Positions 55,249-63,896 of a stretch of DNA of 64,000 nt are shown here, one piece after another (the stretch's first letter is position 1; every line of letters begins with the position of its first letter). This stretch comes from M3 sp964637445 (GTDB lineage: Bacteria > Bacteroidota > Bacteroidia > Bacteroidales > Muribaculaceae), in contig CAZWWS010000003.1 in NCBI GenBank assembly GCA_964637445.1, forward strand, positions 1 through 64,000. The letters are read 5' to 3'. Under the pieces are notes generated by a model, which saw only the letters and a list, made by a program, of their open reading frames with translations, had not been told where the DNA came from and did no database searches. A program made the translations under genes and the position numbers.

Positions 55249-56424
55249 TTATTGCTGCTGTGCAGCTGCGTTAGCTGCTTCTTGGTTTTGCGCTGCTGCA
55301 TCTTTCGGAGTGATGGTGATACCTGCCTTCACGGTGGTACCTACACCTTCAACTGCAATGCGGTCGCCGGGCTTAAGGCCTGAAGTCACGATGAAGTTCT
55401 TTCCATCACTTTCAGGCGACACGGTAATATAGGTAGAGGCTACCTTGTTAGAGTCGTTTACTGTGTAGACGTAGCGGCGATCTTGAAGTTCGAAAGTGGC
55501 TTTCTGAGGAATGATGAGCGCGCTATCGGCTTTGTGTGGAATAAGGATTGCACCTGTGCTGCCGCTGCGAAGCATGCCATTGGTGTTGTCGAACAGTGCG
55601 CGTACATTGGCTGCGCCGGTGGTGTTGTCGATCACGCCTGAGATAGTGGCAACTTTACCTTTGAGGGGATAGATGGAGCCATCGGCAAGTTGAAGTTCAA
55701 CTTCCGGCATTTCGGCGATCTTCTTGTCAAGCGATTCTGCGCCTCCGTTGGTGAGAGTGAGAATATCTTTTTCGTTGAGCGAGAAGTAAGCATAAACCTT
55801 AGAGTTGTCGCTCACGGTGGTCAATGGTTGTGCCATCGAGGGCGATGCAAGCGTACCTTCGCGGTTGGGGATAGATCCCACAACACCATCGCTGGGAGCA
55901 GTAACTACAGTGTAAGCGAGATTCTTGCGCGCATTGGTGAGATTGGCTTGTGCCGAGAGTAGTTGTGCTTTAGCCTGTGCAAGGGCGTTGTCGGCCATTT
56001 GCCATTCATATTCGCTGATGATATTTTTATCGAAAAGTTGACGCTTGTTGTCGGCCGTGAGTTGTGCTGTCGCAACAGCTGTCTCGGCTACCTTTACAGA
56101 CGCTGCGGCAGCGTCAACGGCTGCTTGATATTGAACTTGGTCGAGGGTGAAAAGTGCCTGACCGCGACGCACTTTCTGGCCTTCGTCAACGTGTACTTTT
56201 GTGATAAATCCGGTGACTTGTGGACGGATGTCGATGTCGGTGCGACCTTTGATGGTGGCGGCATATTCGCTGTTGAGGTCGGTAGATCCGTAGGCAACGG
56301 TGAGAGTCGCGATTACTGGGGCTTGTGCTTGTTGTTGCTGCTGTTCTCCTCCGCACGATGTCAATTCGGCAGTGAGGGCTATTGCTGCCGAAAGTCCGAC
56401 AGCTTTAAACACTGTTACATTCAT
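55249..56424 (-). CDS. RND efflux membrane-fusion adaptor (AcrA-like lipoprotein)
   Basis: A 391-residue periplasmic adaptor from the ATG at 56424, which gives the lipoprotein signal MNVTVFKAVGLSAAIALTAELTSCGG (in two parts: MNVTVFKAVGLSAAIAL and TAELTSCGG). The order is lipoyl-hairpin-beta-barrel: IDIRPQVTGFITKVHVDEGQ begins the lipoyl half, a coiled-coil hairpin follows (AAVDAAAASVKVAETAVATA), and the beta-barrel ends with GLKPGDRIAVEGVGTTVKAG. A Gln-rich stretch follows the acylated Cys and the C-terminus is Ala/Gln-rich. First gene of the efflux operon, with its own promoter. Confidence 0.96.
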   Translation of the reverse strand: MNVTVFKAVGLSAAIALTAELTSCGGEQQQQQAQAPVIATLTVAYGSTDLNSEYAATIKGRTDIDIRPQVTGFITKVHVDEGQKVRRGQALFTLDQVQYQAAVDAAAASVKVAETAVATAQLTADNKRQLFDKNIISEYEWQMADNALAQAKAQLLSAQANLTNARKNLAYTVVTAPSDGVVGSIPNREGTLASPSMAQPLTTVSDNSKVYAYFSLNEKDILTLTNGGAESLDKKIAEMPEVELQLADGSIYPLKGKVATISGVIDNTTGAANVRALFDNTNGMLRSGSTGAILIPHKADSALIIPQKATFELQDRRYVYTVNDSNKVASTYITVSPESDGKNFIVTSGLKPGDRIAVEGVGTTVKAGITITPKDAAAQNQEAANAAAQQQ

Positions 56425-56872
56425 AATACTAACTTTAAACATATCTTATTTACCTTAAATTATTTCAACTATAAGATTTTAGGGTACAAAATTAGTGATT
56501 TTATGTCGAATTACTTCCAAAATAATCCATGAAATAACGGAAATAAAGGTGTTAAAGATGTATTATTTCTCAAAATGGACAATATTGGGGTGTTTTGAAC
56601 AAAATAGTGATAATCGCTAAATGCGACGAGCCGGAAGATTTTCGCAAATCCACCGGCTCGGCTCGTATAAAACAATAGCATAAAATAGATTACACATCTG
56701 TCATCATTGACCCGTTGGTCATTGAGAGCTGTGTTGTGATTTTTCTTGGTACAATATTCGTATAATTATCTGGTGCAAAATTACTACCGAATATTCTATC
56801 TCAAAATACCCAAAAATAGGTATTTTAATGAGCTTTTTGCTCGGCAAACTAATCGAAAATGATTAAATATAC
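56425..56872. other. Long leader and intergenic region upstream of the efflux operon
   Basis: 448 bp between the end of the outer-membrane receptor gene and the adaptor gene. It contains, on the minus strand, a hairpin after the receptor stop (AAAATACC/GGTATTTT arms at 56803-56810 and 56819-56826), a TAATTTTG box (56776-56783), a GC-rich inverted repeat (CGAGCCGG at about 56628-56635 and CCGGCTCG at about 56652-56659, plus strand) and the proximal promoter box at 56487-56494. A 10-codon ATG-led reading frame (MTNGSMMTDV) lies between the first box and the GC-rich hairpin. No regulator gene is present. Confidence 0.5.
56487..56494 (-). promoter_or_regulatory. -7 element (TAATTTTG) of the efflux operon
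   Basis: Minus-strand TAATTTTG lies 62 bp upstream of the adaptor ATG. A second TAATTTTG box lies farther upstream at 56776-56783. Confidence 0.5.
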
Positions 56873-58921
56873 TTATTTTGTCCCAAATCGCGACGTGTCG
56901 ACTGCCGTTTGTTTGGGCTTGAAGCCATTGAAACGATAGGTAAACGTAAGTCGCAAATTGCGTGTCACATCCTTGAACTCCGTCCGTAGATTTTGTCCGG
57001 ATTGATTGATGCTCATCGTCGGCGACCAAGTGTTGAAAATGTCGTCGGCTTGTAACGTCAACTCTGCGTTTCCTTTGCCAAAAGTCCATTTTACTCCGGC
57101 ATCCAAGCGCCATAGTTCCGACAAGTCGGCAAGGCCTTGCATCGATGGAGATATGTAGCTTGCATCGATCGATAGCGCGATTGGACATTTTTTCGAAATT
57201 TTGATGGTGTTTTGCAAAGCGGTATATATTGTGGCTTTGTCGCGGTCAAACGAGATGTCGTGATAATGGTCGGCTTTTATCCGATTGTAATATGCATTGA
57301 CTATGAGTGTGGAATTTAATATTGATTTGACTGAGAATGGAATGTGAAAGTTTATGCCTAAAGTGCTGTTATAGTTGAAGTTGATGGTCTGATATATCAA
57401 ACTTAACTCGTCGGGTGATTGATATGGGAGTTGCTCGAAATAGTTGTCGTTGCTGTTGAAATAGAGCGTGGCTACATATTTCTGATGGAAAATGTAGGAT
57501 AATTGTGTTGAATAATTGGTATAAGGGCGAAGATTCGGATTGCCTACGATTTTGCTGTAATCATTTATGTAGCTAATTCCCGAATGTAATGCCCAATATG
57601 GAGGATAGACTTTTTGACTGTTAAAGCCCAATTGGAATATGCTTGTAGGTGTTTTATAATAAGTCATACTCAATTGAGGAATGACATTAAAGTGCGTGTC
57701 GTCGAGCACTTTGTAATATTCGCCTTTCAATGATGCGCTAAGCGACAACCCAAACGGAAAATTATGTTCGGTGCCTACATAGGCATCGAATGTTTGCTCG
57801 ATTAATTTCCCTGCAAAGCCATCATTGTCGGGAAGAGTGTATATCTGTCGGCTATCGTCGTTGGCATATCTATATTCCAAACCGTAATTCAGTCCCCAAT
57901 TATTTATTTTATGGCTTTGGTCAATGTAAAAGCGCGTTTTATTGATTCTTTGGGAGGACGTGGCTTTGATGAGTTCGCTCCGGTCGGTGGTAGAGATAAT
58001 TGATTGTCGATTGTTTTCGTCAAAGAAAGTGTAGTCCCCTCCGATTTTCATGCCAAACGAGCTATTGTAAACTATGCCTACGTTGTGAAGTTTACGCGGA
58101 CTGTTATATGAAGTGGTGAAATCGCCGAATGTACCGCTTGAAAGGTTGGTGTCGTCAACACCTGTGGTGTATTGCATATTATATGTAAGACGGAGGTCGC
58201 TATTGTCGCTAATCTTGTAGGCGGTAGATAGATACAAGCTGTTATGAAGATTTTTTGATTGTTGATGGTCTTCTTCCCGGATAGGGTATAATTGGCTGCC
58301 GATAGTGTGATTTGAAGTTAATTCTTGCGATTTCCAAGCGTTGGTGCAGCTGATGGAGTAGTTGAGGTCGAAAGTCCAGCGCTTTGATGCGTATGTGGCT
58401 GCCAATGAGCCGCCGAATGAGGCGTAGTGTTTCTGATTGTAGCCGATGTTGGCTTGTCCTTGCAATCCATCCAAAATGCCGGGAGTCTTTAAGTTTATGT
58501 TGATTATCGCTCCGGAAACATGGTATTTTGCCGGGGCATTATACATTATTTCCACGTTTTTCAATCGTCCTACCGGCATTGAATATAGTAGTTGATACAA
58601 GTTGTTGAGAGGTATTTGCATAGATTCTCCATTGATTAGTATCGTCACTGCCGAAGCTCCGCTGAGTCCAATCATTCCATTGTCGGATGTTACCCCCGGC
58701 AGATACCCCAATGCTTCAAGTATATTGTTTACGGGCTTGTCTTTTACGATTGTAGGCAGGTCGACTATCATTGTACCCTGAGAACTGCGAATATTGGTTT
58801 TCTCTGCGGTGACAGTTACGGTCGGTATTGAATCTGATAGTATTGAGTCACTATCGATGATGGTATTTGCGTTGAGAGTGATGCCAACTATTACGTTCAA
58901 CAAAAGAATTATATACTTCAT
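56873..58921 (-). CDS. Outer-membrane beta-barrel, TonB-receptor-like (OMP_b-brl_3 type)
   Basis: A 682-residue outer-membrane protein. The signal peptide MKYIILLLNVIVGITLNANT is followed by a TonB-box-like SIPTVTVTAEK segment and a plug-like domain with DKPVNNILEALGYLPGV, INGESMQIPLNNLYQLLYSMP and IEIMYNAPAKYHVSG-type features (here VEIMYNAPAKYHVSG), then a long run of alternating barrel strands ending in LTFTYRFNGF. There is no N-terminal carboxypeptidase-regulatory domain, as in OMP_b-brl_3 proteins. The ligand is unknown; no SusD partner is adjacent. It is downstream of the RiPP-like remnant and may be unrelated to it. Confidence 0.85.
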   Translation of the reverse strand: MKYIILLLNVIVGITLNANTIIDSDSILSDSIPTVTVTAEKTNIRSSQGTMIVDLPTIVKDKPVNNILEALGYLPGVTSDNGMIGLSGASAVTILINGESMQIPLNNLYQLLYSMPVGRLKNVEIMYNAPAKYHVSGAIININLKTPGILDGLQGQANIGYNQKHYASFGGSLAATYASKRWTFDLNYSISCTNAWKSQELTSNHTIGSQLYPIREEDHQQSKNLHNSLYLSTAYKISDNSDLRLTYNMQYTTGVDDTNLSSGTFGDFTTSYNSPRKLHNVGIVYNSSFGMKIGGDYTFFDENNRQSIISTTDRSELIKATSSQRINKTRFYIDQSHKINNWGLNYGLEYRYANDDSRQIYTLPDNDGFAGKLIEQTFDAYVGTEHNFPFGLSLSASLKGEYYKVLDDTHFNVIPQLSMTYYKTPTSIFQLGFNSQKVYPPYWALHSGISYINDYSKIVGNPNLRPYTNYSTQLSYIFHQKYVATLYFNSNDNYFEQLPYQSPDELSLIYQTINFNYNSTLGINFHIPFSVKSILNSTLIVNAYYNRIKADHYHDISFDRDKATIYTALQNTIKISKKCPIALSIDASYISPSMQGLADLSELWRLDAGVKWTFGKGNAELTLQADDIFNTWSPTMSINQSGQNLRTEFKDVTRNLRLTFTYRFNGFKPKQTAVDTSRFGTK

Positions 58922-59028
58922 AATCTCAAAAATATTGTAAATGCAAATTGAACTTTTATGTATAGTTGGAATTCGTATTCAATAAATCGTATAAAAGTCC
59001 AATTTGCATGAAAATTAAATAAAACTAA

Positions 59029-59233
59029 TTAAAAACGATAAACCACGCCTCCGTTAAAGTTGCTATTGGTATTGCTGGAAAACTTGCACGGACCGACATT
59101 GTTATTATTACTGATTTCGTTTATAATATCGCTATCGGTTGAGTTTGATGATGTTGTTCCTCCTCGTATTTCATCGAGTTGTTTTGTAAGAACATCGATT
59201 TCTGAAAGATTCGTTTTTTTTGATTATTTTCAT
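59029..59233 (-). pseudogene. RiPP precursor-like peptide, frameshifted at an A8 tract
   Basis: The minus strand from ATG at 59233 reads MKIIKK and then, one base out of frame, a short leader with NLSEIDVLTKQLDEIRGG followed by a core rich in Ser, Asn and Thr (TTSSNSTDSDIINEISNNN, then NVGPCKFSSNTNSNFNGG, then VVYRF) to a TAA at 59029-59031. The double-glycine end of the leader and small size match Bacteroidales radical-SAM-modified peptide precursors. The frames join if the A8 run (plus-strand T8, 59214-59221) were A7, giving 67 residues. The core has one Cys. The next gene upstream is a fragment of a B12-type radical-SAM protein, the expected modifying enzyme. Either a decayed locus, a slippage-switched one, or a one-base assembly error. 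Confidence 0.6.
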
Positions 59234-59255
59234 AAATTATATGATTTTAGATGTG

Positions 59256-59534
59256 TTAATAACAGTTACGCATTCTTGATTTCCCTTTTGGATAATTATT
59301 GTCAATGGCTATGGATGCGTAAAATATGCTTAAATAACTTACTTCGTCAATAGAGTCTGTTTTGATGTCAAAAAAGTACTCTTTAATTATATCTTCGAGA
59401 ATTATGTTCCAATAAATAATTTTGCAATTATATCCTGACGACTTGAGTGCTCCTTTTAAAACAGTCATAGCCGGTGATGGTAAATATGGCTTTGCCGGAG
59501 GTAGCCAATTCAAAATAATAGTTTTATTTGTCAT
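59256..59534 (-). pseudogene. Truncated N-terminal fragment of a B12-binding/radical-SAM RiPP maturase
   Basis: A 92-residue frame beginning MTNKTIILNWLPPAKPYLPS, then AMTVLKGALKSSGYNCKIIY, which matches the N-terminal cobalamin-binding-type region of B12-dependent radical-SAM maturases. The conserved CxxxCxxC cluster and the rest of the enzyme are absent: the frame stops after a short, degenerate tail (NNYPKGKSRMRNCY), 22 bp before the precursor-like peptide. Its own promoter box lies upstream. It is best read as a remnant of a larger enzyme that was deleted, though a short B12-binding protein cannot be fully excluded. Confidence 0.6.
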
Positions 59535-59553
59535 AGTTTTAATAAATTGACTG

Positions 59554-59561
59554 CAAATTTA
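59554..59561 (-). promoter_or_regulatory. -7 element (TAAATTTG) of the RiPP-like remnant
   Basis: Minus-strand TAAATTTG lies 19 bp upstream of the fragment's ATG, so the locus still has a plausible promoter. Confidence 0.55.
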
Positions 59562-59796
59562 AGGATGATTGAATTTTTGATGAAATTTTGGCTTGAAAAA
59601 TATTTGTCTTTTGTGTTTTGCAATCCATTGATAATTAGCGATATAGAAGCGCGACAAAATTTAATTTTTCGACGCGTTTTTAATATAAACTATAATTTAT
59701 TGATTTTCAGCGTGTTAATATGATAAATGGTGCGGTTTGTGGCTTAATGTCTTAATTCTTAGGATGTTAGTGTTTATATTGCGCTTAAAAAAGCTA

Positions 59797-60447
59797 CTAT
59801 CGGCGTGAAATTTTGAATTCGGAATCGATGTAGACGAAATCGATTATTCCGATGCGATAAAGGTTGATGATAATCTCCTCGGCTGCTATTTGGCTGATGT
59901 GTGCATGACGGATATATTCGTCGATAGTGATGGCGTGATGCTCGTCGAGAAGATGTATGAGAGTGCTCTCTGCTTCCGAGAATGTGATAGCGGATCCATC
60001 TGAGGAGGAAGCGCTCTTCCATGCCTTGGCCATGATGGACGGGGCGAGAATGTTTTCGTCGGCTACGCGATAATAAGCGTTCCACGATTTGTCGGGCTCT
60101 TGTGCAAGAATAGGCCGATGACGAGCAGGAACGATTTCGGCTTTGACTACGATAGCCCCATTGACTTGATAGGCGGTGAAGTCGACGTGTTGAGCCGGAC
60201 GGCAATAAAGTTGGGCGGCTTGCTCGATCATGTAGATGTCTTCCTCGCTGCGCACTCCGGCGATGCGGCCGTTGTCTTTTACTCCAATGAGGAGGCGTCC
60301 TCCGGAATTGTTGGCAAAGGCGGAGATGCTACGCGCTATTTTGCGCGCATCGGAGATTTGAAATTTGAAATCTTGATTAACGTGTTCTCCCTCTTCGATG
60401 AGTTGCGGGATGATGTGCTTGCCTCTGAATACTTTTATATCTTTCAT
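59797..60447 (-). CDS. AlbA_2 (Schlafen-type) domain protein with C-terminal winged-helix-like region
   Basis: A 216-residue cytoplasmic protein. The AlbA_2 domain is marked by EGEHVNQDFKFQISDARKIARSI and the Gly-rich FANNSGGRLLIGVKDNG (about 44-60). The C-terminal about 70 residues (AESTLIHLLDEHHAITIDEYIRHAHISQIAAEEII, abbreviated here to LIHLLDEHHAITIDEYI) look like a winged helix. Such proteins are usually called putative DNA-binding or transcriptional regulators. It is the third gene after mtnN and luxS, 19 bp beyond the luxS stop, so probably co-transcribed. Confidence 0.85.
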   Translation of the reverse strand: MKDIKVFRGKHIIPQLIEEGEHVNQDFKFQISDARKIARSISAFANNSGGRLLIGVKDNGRIAGVRSEEDIYMIEQAAQLYCRPAQHVDFTAYQVNGAIVVKAEIVPARHRPILAQEPDKSWNAYYRVADENILAPSIMAKAWKSASSSDGSAITFSEAESTLIHLLDEHHAITIDEYIRHAHISQIAAEEIIINLYRIGIIDFVYIDSEFKISRR

Positions 60448-60466
60448 CTCTCTTGTCCGTCAAGTT

Positions 60467-60949
60467 CTATTCGGGATAGGTAAGGTTGGCGGGAGAGATG
60501 TTGTCGAGTACTTCAGTGAGGTATATAGAGGCTTGACGACGTGCTTCGTCGAGATCCATATATGAATAGTTGCCACAATCGCGAGGTGTCGCTCCGGGTA
60601 TTTCGCCTTCATACGATGCGATAAAGCGGAATGTGTCGCGCATCAAGGGCAGTATATCCTCCGACGACAGTTCTCCGCTTAGAAGTAGATAATTGCCTGT
60701 GCGGCAGCCCATAGGTCCCCAATAAATCACTCGGCTTGCCCACTGCGGATGATTACGCAAATAAGTGGCTGCAAGATGTTCGATGGCATGGAGTGCTCTC
60801 CCGGATATGGAAGGCTGTCGGTTTGGCTCAGTCATGCGGATGTCGAATGTGGTGATTACGTCGCCCGACGGCGTTGTGTCGCGACGCGATACGTAGATGC
60901 CGCGGAGAAGTGTGAGATGGTTTATAGTGAAGCTGTCGATCTTTTTCAT
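60467..60949 (-). CDS. luxS: S-ribosylhomocysteine lyase (autoinducer-2 synthase)
   Basis: A 160-residue enzyme that cleaves S-ribosylhomocysteine to homocysteine and DPD, the AI-2 precursor. The metal-binding HxxEH motif is at 54-58 (HAIEH), the catalytic Cys82 is in GPMGCRTGNY and the third metal ligand Cys125 is in RDCGNYSYMD. All key residues are present and the length is typical. It starts 6 bp after the mtnN stop, so the two steps of S-adenosylhomocysteine detoxification are encoded together. Confidence 0.97.
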   Translation of the reverse strand: MKKIDSFTINHLTLLRGIYVSRRDTTPSGDVITTFDIRMTEPNRQPSISGRALHAIEHLAATYLRNHPQWASRVIYWGPMGCRTGNYLLLSGELSSEDILPLMRDTFRFIASYEGEIPGATPRDCGNYSYMDLDEARRQASIYLTEVLDNISPANLTYPE

Positions 60950-60955
60950 TATGAC

Positions 60956-61636
60956 TTATAGGTTGGTGATGACTTGATGAAGCACTGAGAATGTCTGCTG
61001 AGGTGCATCCTCCCAGAATGTTTCATATTGCGAAATGTTTTCGGCTGCACCGGGAGTATCGCTGATGACGCGGATGCAGAAAAACTCTACCCCTTTGAGG
61101 TGGCACACTTGAGCTATTGCCGCCGACTCCATGTCAACAGCCAGCACGTCGGGATAGAGCGAGCGGATGCGTTCGATTTCTTCTACTTTGGACACAAATA
61201 TATCGCCGGAGGCTAAAAGCCCGTGTTTTATCTTTCGGTTGCCACTCAAGCAAGGGAGTGATACTATTGATGGTGCTGACGTGAAAAAGCGAGGGCATCC
61301 TGATGCTTCGCCCCATTCAGTGCCTGGTCCGCACCACACATCGTGATAGGCTATACGTTCGGCTACTACTACATCGAGAATGCCTGCTGCATTTCCGGCT
61401 CCGCCTGCGACTCCGGTGTTGACAACGAGAGAGGGCGAGAAGTGCTCGATCAGCGATTGAGTGCCGATAGCGGCATTCACTTTTCCAATGCCACACTGAG
61501 AGAGTACAATCTCGTGCGAACCTATCGTACCGAGATGAAATGTGATGCCATTTACTATAGTGGTTTCGTGCGATGCGAGAAGTGGAAGCATTAGCTTTAG
61601 CTCCTTTCCCATTGCTACTATGATGCCTATCTTCAT
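60956..61636 (-). CDS. mtnN: 5'-methylthioadenosine/S-adenosylhomocysteine nucleosidase
   Basis: A 226-residue nucleosidase (Pfs) that removes adenine from S-adenosylhomocysteine and methylthioadenosine, giving the substrate of LuxS. The N-terminal MKIGIIVAMGKELKLMLPLL is typical, as are SQCGIGKVNAAIGTQSLIE, NTGVAGGAG and the C-terminal VDMESAAIAQVCH with its substrate-binding Glu and RVISDTPG with the catalytic Asp. Head gene of the mtnN-luxS-AlbA_2 operon, with its own promoter. Confidence 0.96.
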   Translation of the reverse strand: MKIGIIVAMGKELKLMLPLLASHETTIVNGITFHLGTIGSHEIVLSQCGIGKVNAAIGTQSLIEHFSPSLVVNTGVAGGAGNAAGILDVVVAERIAYHDVWCGPGTEWGEASGCPRFFTSAPSIVSLPCLSGNRKIKHGLLASGDIFVSKVEEIERIRSLYPDVLAVDMESAAIAQVCHLKGVEFFCIRVISDTPGAAENISQYETFWEDAPQQTFSVLHQVITNL

Positions 61637-61667
61637 TGTGTGAGTGTCTTATTGTGTTACTGTGTTG

Positions 61668-61675
61668 CAAAGTTA
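61668..61675 (-). promoter_or_regulatory. -7 element (TAACTTTG) of the mtnN-luxS operon
   Basis: Minus-strand TAACTTTG lies 31 bp upstream of the mtnN ATG, between it and the terminator of the GH97 gene. Confidence 0.6.
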
Positions 61676-61691
61676 CTACATTTTCACATAA

Positions 61692-61722
61692 TAAAAAAGA
61701 GCGGAGTTGACAGGCTCCGCTC
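61692..61722 (-). terminator. Rho-independent terminator of the GH97 gene
   Basis: On the minus strand GAGCGGAG (61715-61722) pairs with CTCCGCTC (61699-61706), followed by TTTTTTATT, 29 bp after the stop. Confidence 0.85.
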
Positions 61723-61751
61723 AGAATGTTAGGATTGGTATGATGCTTGAA

Positions 61752-63860
61752 TTACTTGATTTCTTTGATAGCGATGGCAAATCCGCCTCCGGCTGCCATA
61801 TGCAGATTGAGGAATGTCTTGGCCGACACTTTCTGTTTTGTGATGGCATAGGCTTCCGGATTGTTGAGGTAGTGGGCATCGGCGGCATCGGCATAGATGG
61901 TGGCCTCGTAGCTCTTTGTCGGGTCAAGGAATGTTAAGTAGAGGCGATAGTCGCGACTATTTTCATCAGTAACACCTCCCACATACCAATCGTTGCTGTT
62001 GTTGTCTTTGCGGGCTACGATGATGTAGGCTCCCGGCTCTGCATCGAGATATTGGCTCTTGCTCCAATCGACCGGCACATCTTTGATAAATTGGAAAGCA
62101 TCGGCTTTGGCGGCATAATGCTCGGGAAGGTCTGCTGCCATTTGGAGGGGAGAGTACATAGTGAGGTAGAGAGCCAATTGATTTGCGGTGGTGGCTTGCT
62201 TATGGTTGTGATTGTTGGGCGAGAACGTGCTGAAATCGGTCTCGAAAATGCCCGGAGTGAAGTCCATCGGACCACCTTTCAATCTCGTGAACGGCAATAT
62301 TGTGACATGGTCGGGCATCATATTCTGATATTCGGTGCCCATAGCGCTTTCGTTTCCGATAAGGTTGGGGTAGGTGCGAGCCAACCCTGTCGGACGCACT
62401 GCCTCGTGTGCGTTGACCATAATATGCTTGTCGGCGGCTTTCTTTACACATTCAAGATAGTGACGTATTGATGATTGGCTGTAGTGGTATTCTCCTTTGG
62501 GTAGGATGTTTCCTACATATCCGCTCTTGACGGCATTGTAGCCATATTGGTTCATCAAATCGTAGGCGCGATCGATGTGGCGGTCGTAGTTGGGAATTGA
62601 GCCGGATGTTTCGTGGTGCATCATCAGTTTTATGCCTTTTGAGTGGGCATATTCATTGAGTGCCTTGATGTCGAAGTCAGGGTAAGGAGTTACGAAATCA
62701 AACACATATTCCTTTTCTTTACCGATCCAATCTTCCCAGCCGATGTTCCAGCCTTCGATGAGGAGCTGATCCATTCCGTTTTCGGCTGCAAAATCTATGT
62801 AACGACGCACGTTTTCGTTGGTGGCTCCGTGGTAGCCGTGAGGTGTGGCTTTAGAGTAGTCGAATGTGGCAAGGTCGAAATTTTCGGCATCGCAGTATGA
62901 CCAAGCGCTTTTGCCGGTTATCATTTCCCACCATACTCCCATATATTTTACCGGGGTGATCCAGGACGTGTCGTCGAGCGCGCATGGCTCGTTGAGATTG
63001 TATATGATGTCGGTGGCGAGTATGTCGGTGGCTTTGTCGGATACCATCACTACGCGCCATGGGGTATTGTACGGAGCGGAAATCACGCCTTTATCGCCGT
63101 TGATGTCGGGTGTAAGCCATGAGGTAAACACCATTGAGCTGTCGTTGAGGTTGAGGTGCATGGTAGGGTAGTCGATAAGTGCTGCCTCGTGGAGGTTGAT
63201 GTAAAGACCTGAGTCGGTCTTGAGCATCAGCGATGTCTGCACACCTGTCGGCGAAAATCCGGTTTGCGACACATTGCCTATTCGGGCGCTTTCGTTCAGA
63301 GCGCGTATTTCGCTCAATCGAGTTTCTTTGTAGGCGTATTCCTGAGTGTCGTAGTCGCCGGGTATCCACCATGCGGTGTGGTCGCCACTCATGGCAAATT
63401 GAGACAATTCTTCTTCGATGGTGAATTGTTTCAGTGTTTTTTGCTTTGGAAATTCATATCTGAATCCGAGTCCGTCGTTATATACGCGGAAAGAGATGTT
63501 GAGTTTGCGATTTTTGCCGTCGGCTTTCTGGGTGAGCGCCACGGTCATGGCGTTGTAGCAATCTTGAATTGAGTCGTTCTCTCCCCACACCGGAGCCCAT
63601 GAAGATGAGTGTGATGAGCGAGTTATTTTTCCGAGTTTGAAGCCTTCGATAAGGTCGGCGTCGTTTTTGAGATTAAAGCCGAGGGTTGACGGCTTTATCA
63701 CTTCTTGCCCTTTATAAGATAGGGAATATTGTGGCTGTCCGCTGTGATTGATGTCGAATGTGACTACCACGTTGCCATCCGGAGAAGTGATTGTTTCTTC
63801 TGCCGATAATGGTATTGTCAATGTTGCAAAAGCAAATAATGCTATTAGAAATCGGTTCAT
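61752..63860 (-). CDS. GH97 alpha-glucosidase, SusB-like (inverting)
   Basis: A 702-residue glycoside hydrolase of family 97 with a signal peptide (MNRFLIALFAFATLTIPLSAEE), so periplasmic. Three catalytic-region glutamates are present at Glu417 (MMHHETSG), Glu486 (VNAHEAVRP) and Glu510 (SAMGTEYQ). Their spacing of 69 and 24 residues equals that of the inverting enzyme SusB of Bacteroides thetaiotaomicron (Glu439, Glu508, Glu532), which hydrolyses alpha-glucosides. The protein lacks a T9SS sorting domain. It is single here, without the rest of a sus cluster. Its start has a TAATTTTG box 36 bp upstream. Confidence 0.94.
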   Translation of the reverse strand: MNRFLIALFAFATLTIPLSAEETITSPDGNVVVTFDINHSGQPQYSLSYKGQEVIKPSTLGFNLKNDADLIEGFKLGKITRSSHSSSWAPVWGENDSIQDCYNAMTVALTQKADGKNRKLNISFRVYNDGLGFRYEFPKQKTLKQFTIEEELSQFAMSGDHTAWWIPGDYDTQEYAYKETRLSEIRALNESARIGNVSQTGFSPTGVQTSLMLKTDSGLYINLHEAALIDYPTMHLNLNDSSMVFTSWLTPDINGDKGVISAPYNTPWRVVMVSDKATDILATDIIYNLNEPCALDDTSWITPVKYMGVWWEMITGKSAWSYCDAENFDLATFDYSKATPHGYHGATNENVRRYIDFAAENGMDQLLIEGWNIGWEDWIGKEKEYVFDFVTPYPDFDIKALNEYAHSKGIKLMMHHETSGSIPNYDRHIDRAYDLMNQYGYNAVKSGYVGNILPKGEYHYSQSSIRHYLECVKKAADKHIMVNAHEAVRPTGLARTYPNLIGNESAMGTEYQNMMPDHVTILPFTRLKGGPMDFTPGIFETDFSTFSPNNHNHKQATTANQLALYLTMYSPLQMAADLPEHYAAKADAFQFIKDVPVDWSKSQYLDAEPGAYIIVARKDNNSNDWYVGGVTDENSRDYRLYLTFLDPTKSYEATIYADAADAHYLNNPEAYAITKQKVSAKTFLNLHMAAGGGFAIAIKEIK

Positions 63861-63896
63861 GTCAATGAGTTTTTAAGTTGTAAAAAAGTTGTGATG

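Noticed and set aside
59060..59353. 97-codon plus-strand frame opposite the RiPP-like remnant
   Set aside because: No promoter or recognisable motif; it is antisense to the better-supported precursor and maturase fragments.
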